From NCBI RefSeq assembly GCF_021442385.1, contig NZ_MUZA01000001.1, positions 124,001-188,000 on the forward strand: a stretch of DNA of 64,000 nucleotides, written 5' to 3'. Both the position numbers and the translations under genes were made by a program. The DNA is from Micromonospora sp. MH99. GTDB taxonomy: Bacteria > Actinomycetota > Actinomycetes > Mycobacteriales > Micromonosporaceae. Positions 17,621 through 26,595 of this stretch are shown piece by piece; positions within the stretch are counted from its first letter, which is position 1; every line of letters begins with the position of its first letter. The notes under the pieces are model-generated. The model was not told the DNA's origin. It did not search any database and saw only the letters and a program-made list of their open reading frames with translations.

Positions 17621-19144
17621 TCACGGGGTCACGTCGGTGGCGCGGAGTCGCAGCATGGTCCAGGAGGCGGGCGGGAGAGTCAGCTGGACGCTGGCGTCGC
17701 TGCTCCGGGCCGACTCGTTGGCGCGCGGCTCGGCGTGGTCCGGACCGTCGGCGCTGTTCTTGGCATCGAGGTCCGCACCGCCGACGGTGACGCACTCGAT
17801 GATCGCGCCCACCTGGGCGCCGGCCACGTCGACTGTCACCTCGGCCGCGGTGTCGACGACCCGGTTGACGAGGAACACGGTCATCTCACCGGTGCCGTCG
17901 TCCCAGGTGGAGACCCCGTCGACCGCGTTGACCGCGCCGTAGCGGTCGGTGGTCGTCGTGCTGCTGTCCAGGAGCACGTCGAGGACGGCGCCCTGGGCGT
18001 GCCGGGCCGTGCGGGCGAAGGGGTGGAAGATGGTCTGCCGCCAGGCCGAGCCGCCCGGTTCGGTCATGATCGGTGCGATGACGTTGACCAGCTGGGCCTG
18101 GCAGGCGGCGGTCACCCGGTCGCTGTGCCGCAGCAGGCTGATCAGCAGGCCACCGACGACGACGGCGTCGGCCACGCTGTAGTGGTCCTCCAGCAGGGGC
18201 GGGGCGACCGGCCAGTCCTCGCCGCTGGGCGGTGTGGACGGCGCGGCCGACTGGTACCAGACGTTCCACTCGTCGAACGCGATCATGATCTTCTTGGTCG
18301 ACCGGCGGATCGCACCTACCGAGTCGGCGATGGCGGTGACCGCGTCGATGTACCTGTCCATGTCCTCGCCCGAGGCGAGGAAGCTGGGCAGGTCGTCGTC
18401 GACCGGCTGGTAGTAGGCGTGCAGCGAGATCAGGTCGACGTCGTCGTACGCCTCGGTCAGCACGTCACGCTCCCAGCTGCCGAAGGTCGGCATGCCGAGG
18501 TAGGAGGAGCCGCAGGCGACGAGTTCGAGATCGGGGTCGAAGCGGCGCATCGCCTTCGCGGTCTGCGCCGCGAGTCGCCCGTACTCGGTGGCGCTGCGCT
18601 GGCCCACCTGCCACGGGCCGTCCATCTCGTTGCCCAGGCACCACAGCCTGATCCCGTACGGGTCGACGGCGCCGTTGTCGCGGCGTTGGTCGGCGAGGTG
18701 GCTCCCCGCGCGGTGGTTGGCGTACTCCAGCAGGTCGACGGCTTCAGCGGTGCCGCGGGTGCCGAGGTTGACCGCCATGATCGGGTCGACGCCCGCCTTG
18801 CCGACCCAGCGCATGAACTCGTCCAGCCCGAACGCGTTGGTCTCCAGGCTGTGCCAGGCGAGGTCGAGCCGTGCCGGTCGTTTGTCGACCGGGCCGATGC
18901 CGTCCTCCCAGCGGTAGGAGGAGACGAAGTTGCCGCCCGGGTATCGGACCGTGGTGATGCCCAGCTCGCGGACGAGCGCGAGGACGTCGCCTCGGAAGCC
19001 GTCCGCGTCGGCGCTCGGGTGGCCCGGCTCGTAGATTCCGGTGTAGACGCAGCGGCCCAGGTGCTCGACGAACGAGCCGAAGAGCCGCCGTGGCACCGGT
19101 GCGACGCGTCGACGGGGGTCCAGGAGCAGGCGCGCGTTGTTCAC
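17621..19144 (-). CDS. Alpha-L-arabinofuranosidase, GH51 family
   Basis: A 507-residue glycosidase without a signal peptide, so it acts in the cytoplasm on imported arabino-oligosaccharides and releases L-arabinose. The catalytic acid/base is Glu173 (CLGNEMDGPWQ) and the nucleophile Glu292 (FDEWNVWY), both in the classical GH51 context. The N-terminal IYEPGHP and TTVRYPGGNFVSSYRWEDGIGP stretches and the C-terminal beta-sandwich are also typical. I start at GTG 19144 because GGGAGG lies 7 bases upstream and the protein then begins where GH51 enzymes begin; a longer frame adds 52 Pro/Arg-rich residues. A LacI-type operator at 19379-19398 lies inside its likely promoter, so it is probably controlled by the divergent LacI gene. 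Confidence 0.95.
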   Translation of the reverse strand: MNNARLLLDPRRRVAPVPRRLFGSFVEHLGRCVYTGIYEPGHPSADADGFRGDVLALVRELGITTVRYPGGNFVSSYRWEDGIGPVDKRPARLDLAWHSLETNAFGLDEFMRWVGKAGVDPIMAVNLGTRGTAEAVDLLEYANHRAGSHLADQRRDNGAVDPYGIRLWCLGNEMDGPWQVGQRSATEYGRLAAQTAKAMRRFDPDLELVACGSSYLGMPTFGSWERDVLTEAYDDVDLISLHAYYQPVDDDLPSFLASGEDMDRYIDAVTAIADSVGAIRRSTKKIMIAFDEWNVWYQSAAPSTPPSGEDWPVAPPLLEDHYSVADAVVVGGLLISLLRHSDRVTAACQAQLVNVIAPIMTEPGGSAWRQTIFHPFARTARHAQGAVLDVLLDSSTTTTDRYGAVNAVDGVSTWDDGTGEMTVFLVNRVVDTAAEVTVDVAGAQVGAIIECVTVGGADLDAKNSADGPDHAEPRANESARSSDASVQLTLPPASWTMLRLRATDVTP

Positions 19145-19370
19145 GACCGCCCTCCCTGCTTGTCGCGTGGGTGCCGGACCGGCGGTGCGGCGTGGTGGGG
19201 GAGTGGGGTCGTGCGGCCGGCCGAGCGCTGCGGCAGATGGTCGAGGTGGGTGTTCAGGGCGGGCTCCCTTCGTGCGAGGCCCCGACGTCGAGACCTGCAT
19301 CGCGGCGGCGGGACCCGGGGGGGGTAGGTGCGAGCTCTGGACATCGCCATGATCGTCGATTACGTTCTCG

Positions 19371-19406
19371 ATCTATGTAAACGTTACCGATCACGTTTGC
19401 GCAAGG
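19371..19406 (-). promoter_or_regulatory. LacI operator within the arabinofuranosidase promoter
   Basis: AAACGTTACCGATCACGTTT at 19379-19398 is a 20-bp imperfect palindrome with the central CG typical of LacI operators. On the minus strand it sits between a possible TTGCGC -35 and a TACATA -10, the ideal place for repression. The surrounding 679-base stretch 19145-19823 holds this site, two related sites near the lacI-type gene and no gene I can support. Confidence 0.6.
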
Positions 19407-19742
19407 GAACACGGCGCCCGTGGTCAATGTCCGCGCCGGGCGGCTCCGCAGCACGCCCCCGCGGGTGCTGCTGTCGCGCCCGCACGGCCCGTCCCGGCGC
19501 GCTGCCGCCCGGGACCGTCGACCGCATGCCGGCGAGCGTTCACCGACGTCCGAGAATGGTTCCTGACGGCGAGTGCCGTCTCGTTGTTCGGGGTGGAGCG
19601 GGCGCGGAAATCGCGGCCCACTTCGACCGCTGGTGATGGCAGCCGATCGCGTTCTCTGCATCGGTTACCACAGTGGGAAGTGCACCCTGCGAGCATCCCG
19701 TTAGGACCTTCCGGTCGCGCATCGCGGAGAGGCGAAGAGGTC

Positions 19743-19804
19743 TTGTGTTCGTAATCGGTGTCCGTTACGTTGGCAACATCCTGGAAACGTAACCGATAAC
19801 GATT
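19743..19804 (+). promoter_or_regulatory. Promoter and two operators of the LacI-type gene
   Basis: TTGTGT (19743-19748), a 17-base spacer and TACGTT (19766-19771) form a promoter. The inverted repeat CGTAATCGGTGTCCGTTACG (19750-19769) fills the spacer, and a second palindrome AAACGTAACCGATAACGATT (19785-19804) lies just downstream. All share the ACCGAT core with the site at 19379-19398, which points to autoregulation. Confidence 0.6.
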
Positions 19805-19823
19805 GCAGTCCAGAGAGAGCCGC

Positions 19824-20846
19824 ATGATTGAAGCCAATGCGCCGGTAACAATGAGTGATGTCGCCCGGGTCGCAGGCGTTTCCACAGCCACCGTCTCGCG
19901 CGTGGTCAACGGGCATTACGGCGTCAGCGCCCGCACGATCGCTCGGGTCCGTACCGCCATCGAGCAGCTCGGCTACGAGTCGAGCCTGGTGGCGTCGAGC
20001 CTCCGACGCAGCCGCACCAACGTTCTGGGCCTCGTGGCGCACAGCTTCCAGTCGTTCACGGCGGAGGTGCTCAAGGGGGTCATGAAGGCCCTGAGTCGCT
20101 CCGGCTTCGACCTGATCATCTACGCCAACAGCGACCTCTACGGGTCGTACTCGGAGGGTTGGGAGCAGCGGCACCTGACCCGTCTGTCGGGCACCCTCAC
20201 CGACGGGTGCATCGTCGTCACGCCCTGGGGCGAGGTGCGCAGCCGGACACCTGTCGTGGCCATCGACCCGGTACGGGGCTCGACGGCGCCCTCGGTCACC
20301 GCCGACAACCTCGTGGGCGCGACCACCGCGGTCGAGCACCTGCTCGGTCTGGGCCACCGACGCATCGGGTTCATCGCGGGTCGCGACAGTCTGGCCTCGG
20401 CGTGGTCGCGGGAGGAGGGCTACCGGGCGGCGCTGGCCGAGGCCGGCGTCCCGGTCGACCCGACGTTGATCGGCAGGGGGGATTTCAACCCCGAGTCCGC
20501 AACTCCGTTGGCGCGAGCGCTGCTGCGACGAGCGGATCCGCCGTCGGCGATCTTCGCGGCGAGCGACGGGATGGCTCTCAAGGTCCTGGAGGTCGCCAGG
20601 GAGCTGGGGCTCTCCGTCCCGGGGGACCTGTCCGTCGTCGGGTTCGACAACATCCCGGAGTCGGCGTCGACCGAGCCGGGTCTGACCACAGTGGACCAGT
20701 CGATGTATCAGCTCGGCTACGAGGCCGCGCGGATGCTCAAGTCACTGGTGACGGGCGAGTGGGACGAACCGAACCAGCTAGTGCTACCGACCAGCCTCGT
20801 GGTCCGCAGCTCGACCGCAGCACCGAAGAGCGCGGCACGACAATGA
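19824..20846 (+). CDS. LacI family transcriptional regulator (probable pentose-region repressor)
   Basis: A 340-residue repressor. The N-terminal LacI helix-turn-helix (VTMSDVARVAGVSTATVSRVVNGHYGVSARTIARV, about 8-42) and hinge helix are followed by a periplasmic-binding-protein-type sensor domain. That domain has the usual T-A-V-E-H-L-L-G-L-G-H-R-R-I-G-F-I-A-G and P-S-A-I-F-A-A-S-D-G-M-A-L motifs. I start at ATG 19824, after AGAGAGAG. It lies divergent from the GH51 gene and heads a rightward run of esterase, ABC transporter and dehydratase genes. Three similar operators flank it. An arabinose-type effector is inferred from context only. Confidence 0.92.
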   Translation: MIEANAPVTMSDVARVAGVSTATVSRVVNGHYGVSARTIARVRTAIEQLGYESSLVASSLRRSRTNVLGLVAHSFQSFTAEVLKGVMKALSRSGFDLIIYANSDLYGSYSEGWEQRHLTRLSGTLTDGCIVVTPWGEVRSRTPVVAIDPVRGSTAPSVTADNLVGATTAVEHLLGLGHRRIGFIAGRDSLASAWSREEGYRAALAEAGVPVDPTLIGRGDFNPESATPLARALLRRADPPSAIFAASDGMALKVLEVARELGLSVPGDLSVVGFDNIPESASTEPGLTTVDQSMYQLGYEAARMLKSLVTGEWDEPNQLVLPTSLVVRSSTAAPKSAARQ

Positions 20847-20868
20847 CATCCGCCAACGGGTGCCCGAG

Positions 20869-20896
20869 CCTGATCGCTCCCGACCGGGCGATCAGG
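20869..20896 (+). terminator. Hairpin between the LacI and double-esterase genes
   Basis: CCTGATCGC (20869-20877) pairs perfectly with GCGATCAGG (20888-20896) around a 10-base loop that can pair further. It starts 22 bases after the lacI-type stop codon and could reduce read-through into the highly expressed downstream genes. Confidence 0.45.
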
Positions 20897-21018
20897 TCAG
20901 GTGTGCCCGTGGGAACAGCCTGAAGGAGGTGCACGAAGCACACACGGCCAGATCCACCGTTGAGTTGCGCCGGTCAGTCGGGTCGCATCCGCTGCCGGCA
21001 CCTTGAAGGGAGTGGAGT

Positions 21019-23196
21019 GTGACTACCGAACAGTATCATGGGCGCTTACGCCACCCGGGCGTACGCCGACGGCTGTCGGCGGCGTTCACCGCAGGTGTCA
21101 TCGCCGGCGCGGCGGTGCTCCTCGCGCCGCAACCCGCGGCGGCTGACACGCCGTGGCTGGCCGTCTCCCCGGACCGCTACGCCTCGTTCTCCGTGCCGGC
21201 CGCGTACGTCCAGGAGAAGCTGGGCACTGTCTCGCAGGTCGTCGTCGAGGGAAACTTCGGACCGTCCGCCGCCTGGGCGGAATTCGGTCTGACCCGGCGC
21301 GGTGACGTGTGGTCCGGTGTGCTGGGCGCGCTGAAGCCCGGGCTGTACCAGTACCAGCTCACCGCCGACGACACCAAGAGCATCAAGGACCCGACGAACG
21401 GTACGAGCGTGGCGTCCGACCCGCTCCTGAGCACCTTCCTGGTCGCGGGCGATTCGGCACGCTGGCTGGCCGACGCCCCGGCCGGCACCGGCGGCACGGT
21501 CGGGACGTTGACCTACCGGGTGCGCGGCGAGCAGCGCTCGGCCCTGGTCTGGACTCCGCCGGGGTACGCGGCCAAGGCGCCGAAGGGCTACCCCACGCTG
21601 TTCCTGGAGTCGGGCGACGGTGTGGCCGCCACCGACTGGCTCGACCTCGGGCGCACGAAGCAGATCCTCGACAATCTGTCGGCGGCCGGCGTCCTGCAGC
21701 CGATGGTGGTGGTGATCGCCGACAGCGCGGACGATCGGGAGTTGAAGGATCTGCGCAAGGCGGTCGCCGACCACTACCGGGTCCTTCGCGATCCCGCGCA
21801 CCAGGCCATCGCGGGCGTGTCCGAGGGGGGCACGCGGGCGCTGGCGGCCGCGCTCGCCACGCCGCGCCAGTTCGGCTACGTCGGTTCGTTCTCGGGCACG
21901 TCGGCTCCGGCGATCGACCGCAGGGACGCCAAGGCGATCAACCGCGACGTCAGGTTGCTGCGCCTCTACACCGGAAACGTCACCGACCCCGCGTACAACA
22001 CCACCTACCGGCTGATGAGGGCGTTGGATCGAGCCGAGGTCAGGTTCGAGTTCGACGGGGTCGACCCGGACGGCGGCGCGAACTGGACCACCTGGCAGGA
22101 GAACCTGGTGGACTTCCTGCCGCGGCTGTTCCGGCACGTGGCGGATCACGGCCCGAGTGCCGGTCACCAGCCGTTGAAGCGCGAGTTCAACCCGCCGCCG
22201 GCCGGCACCACCCCGACGCCCTTCGTCAGCGAGGGCGGGTTCGTCACCTTCGAGACGACCACGGACTTCACTGACGCTCAGCACGTCACGGTGTGGGCCA
22301 ACATCGCGCCGGGCGGCAGTTGGCTGCGCGTGCCGATGACGCGGGACGGCGACCGGTGGCGGGCGACAGTGGGGCCGCTGAAGCCCTGGTTCTACTACTA
22401 CCGGCTGATGGTCGACCGGGTCCCGTTCAAGGACGTCTCGAACCCGACGACTGTGACCTCCGAACCGATGTGGAGCACCTTCCTCCTCCCGGGGCCAGGC
22501 GCCCGACTGCTGTCGGACGTGCCCGCCGGCCAGGGCGGGAAGGTCGAGAGCATGACCTACACCAGCACGGTGGCGGGGCAGGACCGCACCGCGCTGGTGT
22601 GGACCCCACCGGGGTACGACCCGGGCCGGGCACAGCCGTATCCCGTCCTCTATCTCCAGCACGGCAGCGGCCAGAGCTACACGGACTGGGTCGAGATGGG
22701 ACGCGCCAAGCAGATCCTCGACCATCAGTTCCTCGACGGCGACCTCACGCCCATGGTCGTGGTGATGGGCAACGGCAACTCGGCGAACTTCAACAAGGAG
22801 CTGTTGGAGAACATCGTGCCGACGGCCCGGGCCCGCTACCACGTCTCCAGTGATCCGTCCCAGCAGGCCCTCGCCGGCCTGTCGATGGGCGGCGGGCAGG
22901 CGTTGGGCGTGCTGCGGGCCTACCCGGGGGAGTTCGCCTACGTGGCGGCCCTCTCGGCCGGGTTCGGCAGCGGCACCGGCGTCGACGTGGCCGCGATCAA
23001 CAACGGGACGAAGATGCTGCGCCTGTACGTGGGCGACCAGACCGACTTCGTGTACCCGAGCTTCATGGCCTCGCTGACCACGTTGAACACCCTCGGTATC
23101 CGCTACGAGTTCGACGGCGTCACCCCCGGCCCGCACGGCTGGGACGTGTGGCAGAAGAACCTCATCGACCTGGCGCCGCGTCTGTTCAAGCGCTAG
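21019..23196 (+). CDS. Secreted tandem esterase protein (two putative esterase/CE1-like modules)
   Basis: A 725-residue exported protein (signal peptide to about residue 42, ending PAAA-D, with an RRR motif that could be Tat). It has two homologous halves, about 45-375 and 395-725. Each has an E-set (CBM48-like) N-terminal part and an alpha/beta-hydrolase esterase domain. The second half is complete: YLQHGSGQ, nucleophile Ser622 (GLSMGG), Asp674 region (GDQTDF) and His706 (GPHGWDVW). The first half keeps Ser268 (GVSEGG), but the His position reads DGGANWTTW, so it has probably lost activity. The likely substrate is acyl or feruloyl ester decoration of plant arabinoxylan, by context. The GTG start has GGGAGTGGAG upstream. 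A hairpin follows at 23213-23245. Confidence 0.85.
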   Translation: MTTEQYHGRLRHPGVRRRLSAAFTAGVIAGAAVLLAPQPAAADTPWLAVSPDRYASFSVPAAYVQEKLGTVSQVVVEGNFGPSAAWAEFGLTRRGDVWSGVLGALKPGLYQYQLTADDTKSIKDPTNGTSVASDPLLSTFLVAGDSARWLADAPAGTGGTVGTLTYRVRGEQRSALVWTPPGYAAKAPKGYPTLFLESGDGVAATDWLDLGRTKQILDNLSAAGVLQPMVVVIADSADDRELKDLRKAVADHYRVLRDPAHQAIAGVSEGGTRALAAALATPRQFGYVGSFSGTSAPAIDRRDAKAINRDVRLLRLYTGNVTDPAYNTTYRLMRALDRAEVRFEFDGVDPDGGANWTTWQENLVDFLPRLFRHVADHGPSAGHQPLKREFNPPPAGTTPTPFVSEGGFVTFETTTDFTDAQHVTVWANIAPGGSWLRVPMTRDGDRWRATVGPLKPWFYYYRLMVDRVPFKDVSNPTTVTSEPMWSTFLLPGPGARLLSDVPAGQGGKVESMTYTSTVAGQDRTALVWTPPGYDPGRAQPYPVLYLQHGSGQSYTDWVEMGRAKQILDHQFLDGDLTPMVVVMGNGNSANFNKELLENIVPTARARYHVSSDPSQQALAGLSMGGGQALGVLRAYPGEFAYVAALSAGFGSGTGVDVAAINNGTKMLRLYVGDQTDFVYPSFMASLTTLNTLGIRYEFDGVTPGPHGWDVWQKNLIDLAPRLFKR

Positions 23197-23212
23197 GAGC
23201 CTCCCCGGCGAC

Positions 23213-23245
23213 GCCACCGGGAGCAGGTTCTCCTGCCCCGGTGGC
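23213..23245 (+). terminator. Hairpin between the double-esterase and binding-protein genes
   Basis: GCCACCGGG pairs with CCCGGTGGC, and GCAGG with CCTGC inside it, with a single bulged A and a 4-base loop. It lies 17 bases after the esterase stop codon and about 55 bases before the next ATG. It may be a partial terminator or an mRNA-stabilising structure. Confidence 0.5.
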
Positions 23246-23300
23246 GCCCGCCCAGCGCACGGATGCCTGTGCACCGCCACCACCGAAGGGAACCATCTCA

Positions 23301-24641
23301 ATGAAGAGAAGACGCATACTCGCCACGGTGGCCATGCTCGCGGTCGGGAGCGGCCTGGTCGCCTGCTCCTCGGACGAGGGCGGCAGCGGCGCGAGCAACT
23401 GCACGAACACCATCACCAAGCAGAACGTGCCGGTCGTGACGATGTGGGGGTGGTACCCCAACACGCAGCTCGTCGTCGACAACTTCAACAAGCTGCACGA
23501 CGACGTACAGGTCTGTTGGACCAACGTCGGGCAGGGCGGCGACGAGTACGACAAGTTCCAGACGGCGATCTCGGCGGGCACCGGCGCTCCCGACGTGATC
23601 ATGGTCGAGGCGGACCGGATCCCGACCTTCCAGATCCAGGGCGCGCTCGTCGACATCAAGCAGTACGGCTACGACGCGGTCAAGGCCAACTACGGCGAGG
23701 GCGCCTGGAAGGACGTGTCGGTCGGCGACGCGGTCTACGGCGTCCCGGTCGACGGTGGCCCGATGGGCATGATCTACCGGAAGGACATCTTCGACAAGTA
23801 CAAGATCAGTCCGCCGAAGACCTGGGCCGAGTACGAGCAGGCCGCGCAGAAGGTGAAGGACGCCGGTGGTCCGCTGTTCGGGGATCTCGGCGCGAACGTC
23901 CCGGCGGTCCTGATGGCGCTGCAGATCCAGAAGGGTGCCGCGCCCTTCACCTTCGATCCGGCGCAGCCGAAGTCGATCGGGGTGAAGCTCAACGACCAGG
24001 CGTCCAAGGACGTGCTCGACTACTGGGGCGGGCTCGCCCGCAAGGGCCTGGTCGGTACGCAGGACCAGTTCACCCCGGAGTACATCTCCGGCGTGATCAA
24101 CGGCAAGTACGCGACGTACATCTCGGCGGCCTGGGCGCCTGGCTACCTCACCGGCGCGGGTGTCGGTAAGGGTCAGGACACCGGCAAGTTCGCGGTGGCG
24201 CCGCTGCCGCAGTGGGATCCGGCCAACCCGGTGCAGGTGAACTGGGGTGGGTCGGCCTTCTCGGTGACCAAGCAGGCGAAGAAGCCGGAGCTGGCGGCGA
24301 AGGTCGCCTACGGGCTCTACGCCGACAAGGAGTCACTCACCGACGGCTGGACCAACCAGATCATCTTCCCGCTGAACCTCACGGCGCTCAAGGATCCCGC
24401 GTTCGTCGACCTGAAGGTGGCGTTCTTCGACGGCCAGCAGGCGAACAAGGAGGTCTACCTCCCCGCCGCCGAGGCCTACAAGGGTGTCGCCTACGCGCCC
24501 TTCGGTCAGTACTACCTCGACGCCATGACGAAGCAGGTCAGCGAGATCATCAAGGGCTCCGTCACCGGGTCGCAGGCTGCCGACAAGCTCCAGGAGGACG
24601 TGGCGAAGTACGCCAAGGAACAGGGCTTCACCGTTCAGTGA
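23301..24641 (+). CDS. ABC transporter extracellular sugar-binding lipoprotein
   Basis: A 446-residue solute-binding protein of the family 1 (sugar) class. A lipoprotein signal peptide ends GLVACSS, giving an acylated Cys22, and is followed by a Gly/Ser-rich linker. Typical features include VTMWGWYPN at the N-terminus of the mature protein, the APDVIMVEADRIPTFQIQGAL stretch, YGVPVDGGPMGMIYRKDIFDKY and W-A-E-Y-E-Q-A. It delivers sugar or oligosaccharide to the two permeases encoded directly downstream; arabinose-containing sugars are the contextual guess. Start ATG 23301 with GAAGGGA upstream. A strong hairpin after its stop probably keeps its mRNA more abundant than that of the permeases. Confidence 0.92.
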   Translation: MKRRRILATVAMLAVGSGLVACSSDEGGSGASNCTNTITKQNVPVVTMWGWYPNTQLVVDNFNKLHDDVQVCWTNVGQGGDEYDKFQTAISAGTGAPDVIMVEADRIPTFQIQGALVDIKQYGYDAVKANYGEGAWKDVSVGDAVYGVPVDGGPMGMIYRKDIFDKYKISPPKTWAEYEQAAQKVKDAGGPLFGDLGANVPAVLMALQIQKGAAPFTFDPAQPKSIGVKLNDQASKDVLDYWGGLARKGLVGTQDQFTPEYISGVINGKYATYISAAWAPGYLTGAGVGKGQDTGKFAVAPLPQWDPANPVQVNWGGSAFSVTKQAKKPELAAKVAYGLYADKESLTDGWTNQIIFPLNLTALKDPAFVDLKVAFFDGQQANKEVYLPAAEAYKGVAYAPFGQYYLDAMTKQVSEIIKGSVTGSQAADKLQEDVAKYAKEQGFTVQ

Positions 24642-24647
24642 CACCGA

Positions 24648-24686
24648 TGGGTGGGCCGCGCCGGCACCGGCCGGCCGGCCCACCCA
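24648..24686 (+). terminator. Intercistronic hairpin after the binding-protein gene
   Basis: TGGGTGGGCCG (24648-24658) pairs perfectly over 11 bp with CGGCCCACCCA (24676-24686). It lies 6 bases after the stop codon and ends 33 bases before the permease ATG, where binding-protein operons often have an attenuating or 3'-protecting stem. Confidence 0.55.
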
Positions 24687-24719
24687 CGGTCCCCAGCGTC
24701 CACGTCCCGGAGACCAAAG

Positions 24720-25661
24720 ATGACACTCCTGACCGAGAAGCGCGCACGGCGTCCCGAGAATGAGACGCGCAAGATCCGTGGCAAGGTGCACCTCCGCGAG
24801 CACCTGATGGGGTGGCTCTTCGTCGGGCCATTCGCTGTCGTCTTCCTGGCGTTCCTCATCGCGCCGCTGGCGTACGCGCTGTACCTCAGCCTCTTTCAGA
24901 AGAAGCTGATCGGCGGCACCAGCTTCGTCCTCTTCGACAACTACGTGAAGGCGTTCACCGACCCGAGCTTCCTGTCCGGGGCGTGGTTCGTCATCCGCTT
25001 CTCGCTCGTCTCCATCCCGCTGCAGATCGTCCTCGCGCTCGTGATGGCCCTCATCCTGGACTCGGTGACCACGCTGTTCGCGCGCTTCTCCCGCCTCATG
25101 ATCTTTCTGCCGTACGCGATCCCCACCGTCATCGGGGCGGTGATGTGGGGGTTCCTCTACAGCAAGGGCTTCGGCCCGCTCACCGACATCTTCGGGCTGT
25201 TCGGCGCCACCGCGCCCGACTTCCTGGGCAGCAACCTGATCTTCTATGGCCTGCTCAACGTCGTCACCTGGCAGTGGGCCGGCTACTACATGATCATCCT
25301 GTATGCGGCGTTGCAGGGAGTCGACCCGACGCTCTACGAGGCCGCCCGGATGGACGGCGCCGGACGATGGCAGATCGCGACCCGCATCAAGATCCCGCTG
25401 ATCGCGCCCGCGTTGATCCTGATCCTGGTCTTCTCGCTCATCGGCACCCTGCAGTTCTTCAACGAACCGCAGATCCTGCGCTACCTCGCCGCGGGCACGA
25501 TCGGCTCCGACTTCACGCCCAACATGTACGCGTACCAACAGGCGTTCTCGCTCGCCAACTTCAACTACGGGTCCGCGATCTCGTTCGCCCTCGGCGGCAT
25601 CGTGTTCATCTGCGTGTACGCCTTCCTGTTCTTCACCCGCAAGCGGAGGAGCTTCCTGTAG
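24720..25661 (+). CDS. Carbohydrate ABC transporter permease (MalF-like)
   Basis: A 313-residue inner-membrane permease with six predicted hydrophobic segments, the first near residues 30-52 (WLFVGPFAVVFLAFLIAPLAYALYLS). The cytoplasmic EAA loop reads Y-E-A-A-R-M-D-G-A-G-R-W-Q, which contacts the ATPase. I start at ATG 24720, after GGAGA. It pairs with the next permease, whose ATG follows this stop codon with no gap. No ATP-binding gene is present, so a shared ATPase of the MsiK type encoded elsewhere is expected. Confidence 0.93.
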   Translation: MTLLTEKRARRPENETRKIRGKVHLREHLMGWLFVGPFAVVFLAFLIAPLAYALYLSLFQKKLIGGTSFVLFDNYVKAFTDPSFLSGAWFVIRFSLVSIPLQIVLALVMALILDSVTTLFARFSRLMIFLPYAIPTVIGAVMWGFLYSKGFGPLTDIFGLFGATAPDFLGSNLIFYGLLNVVTWQWAGYYMIILYAALQGVDPTLYEAARMDGAGRWQIATRIKIPLIAPALILILVFSLIGTLQFFNEPQILRYLAAGTIGSDFTPNMYAYQQAFSLANFNYGSAISFALGGIVFICVYAFLFFTRKRRSFL

Positions 25662-26546
25662 ATGACCGACCACACAAGCGTCCGCGCAGGCTCTCGCCGC
25701 CCGCAGCGCTATCTCCCTCTGCAGATCCTCCTCGGCTTCCTGGTGATCTATTTCCTCGTGCCGTTCTGGTGGGTCATCGTCAACAGCTCCAAGGACGCGC
25801 CGGGCCTGTTCGGTGGCGGCAACACCCTCTGGTTCACCGACCAGATCGACTACCTCGGCAACCTCAAGCAGCTCTTCACCTACGACGGTGGCATCTACCT
25901 GCGGTGGATCCTCAACTCCACCCTGTACGCCATCGCCGGCGGAATCGGCGCCACGGTCCTGTCGGTAATGGCCGGCTACGGCTTCGCCAAGTACCGGTTC
26001 GCCGCGCGGCGCTTCAGCTTCGCCGTCGTGCTCGGCGCGCTGATGGTGCCCGCCACCGCCCTGGTCATCCCGACCTTCATCATGTTCTCCCGGCTCGGCA
26101 TGACGAACACCGTCTGGGCGGTGATCCTCCCGTCGCTGCTCAACCCGTTCGGCGTCTACCTGATGCACGTGTACGCGCGTGACGCGGTGCCGGACGAACT
26201 CCTGGACGCGGCGCGGGTCGACGGCGCGGGAGAGGTGCGGACGTTCATCCAGATCGCTCTTCCGCTGATGCGCCCCGCGGTGGTCACCGTGCTGCTCCTG
26301 TCGGCCGTGGCGTCCTGGAACAACTACTTCCTGCCCCTGGCCATGCTCTCGGACAACCGGCTCTTCCCGGTCACCGTCGGCCTCGGCCTCTGGCAGGGGA
26401 TCGCGTCGGCGAACAACTCGGGAGGCACCTCGCTGTGGAGCCTCATCATCCTGGGCTCGCTCGTGTCCGTGATCCCACTGGTCATCGCGTTCTTCAGCCT
26501 GCAACGACACTGGCGCGGCGGACTGTCCGTCGGAGGCCTCCGGTAG
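25662..26546 (+). CDS. Carbohydrate ABC transporter permease (MalG-like)
   Basis: A 294-residue second permease subunit. It has six hydrophobic segments and the MalG-type EAA loop (P-D-E-L-L-D-A-A-R-V-D-G-A-G-E). The C-terminus ends QRHWRGGLSVGGLR, close to the usual QRxxxxGxxxGAVKG. The ATG directly abuts the preceding stop codon (TAGATG), indicating tight coupling with the MalF-like subunit. The next gene, 49 bases on, is the aldonate dehydratase, so import and catabolism are probably coexpressed. Confidence 0.93.
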   Translation: MTDHTSVRAGSRRPQRYLPLQILLGFLVIYFLVPFWWVIVNSSKDAPGLFGGGNTLWFTDQIDYLGNLKQLFTYDGGIYLRWILNSTLYAIAGGIGATVLSVMAGYGFAKYRFAARRFSFAVVLGALMVPATALVIPTFIMFSRLGMTNTVWAVILPSLLNPFGVYLMHVYARDAVPDELLDAARVDGAGEVRTFIQIALPLMRPAVVTVLLLSAVASWNNYFLPLAMLSDNRLFPVTVGLGLWQGIASANNSGGTSLWSLIILGSLVSVIPLVIAFFSLQRHWRGGLSVGGLR

Positions 26547-26595
26547 GCCGCCCTTCCCACCAGGAGCCCGGGCGGATGAACAGAAAGGTGTGCTG

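Noticed and set aside
19328..19636. Small open frames in the gap between the GH51 and LacI genes
   Set aside because: No ribosome binding site or motif, and they run through operators and promoters.
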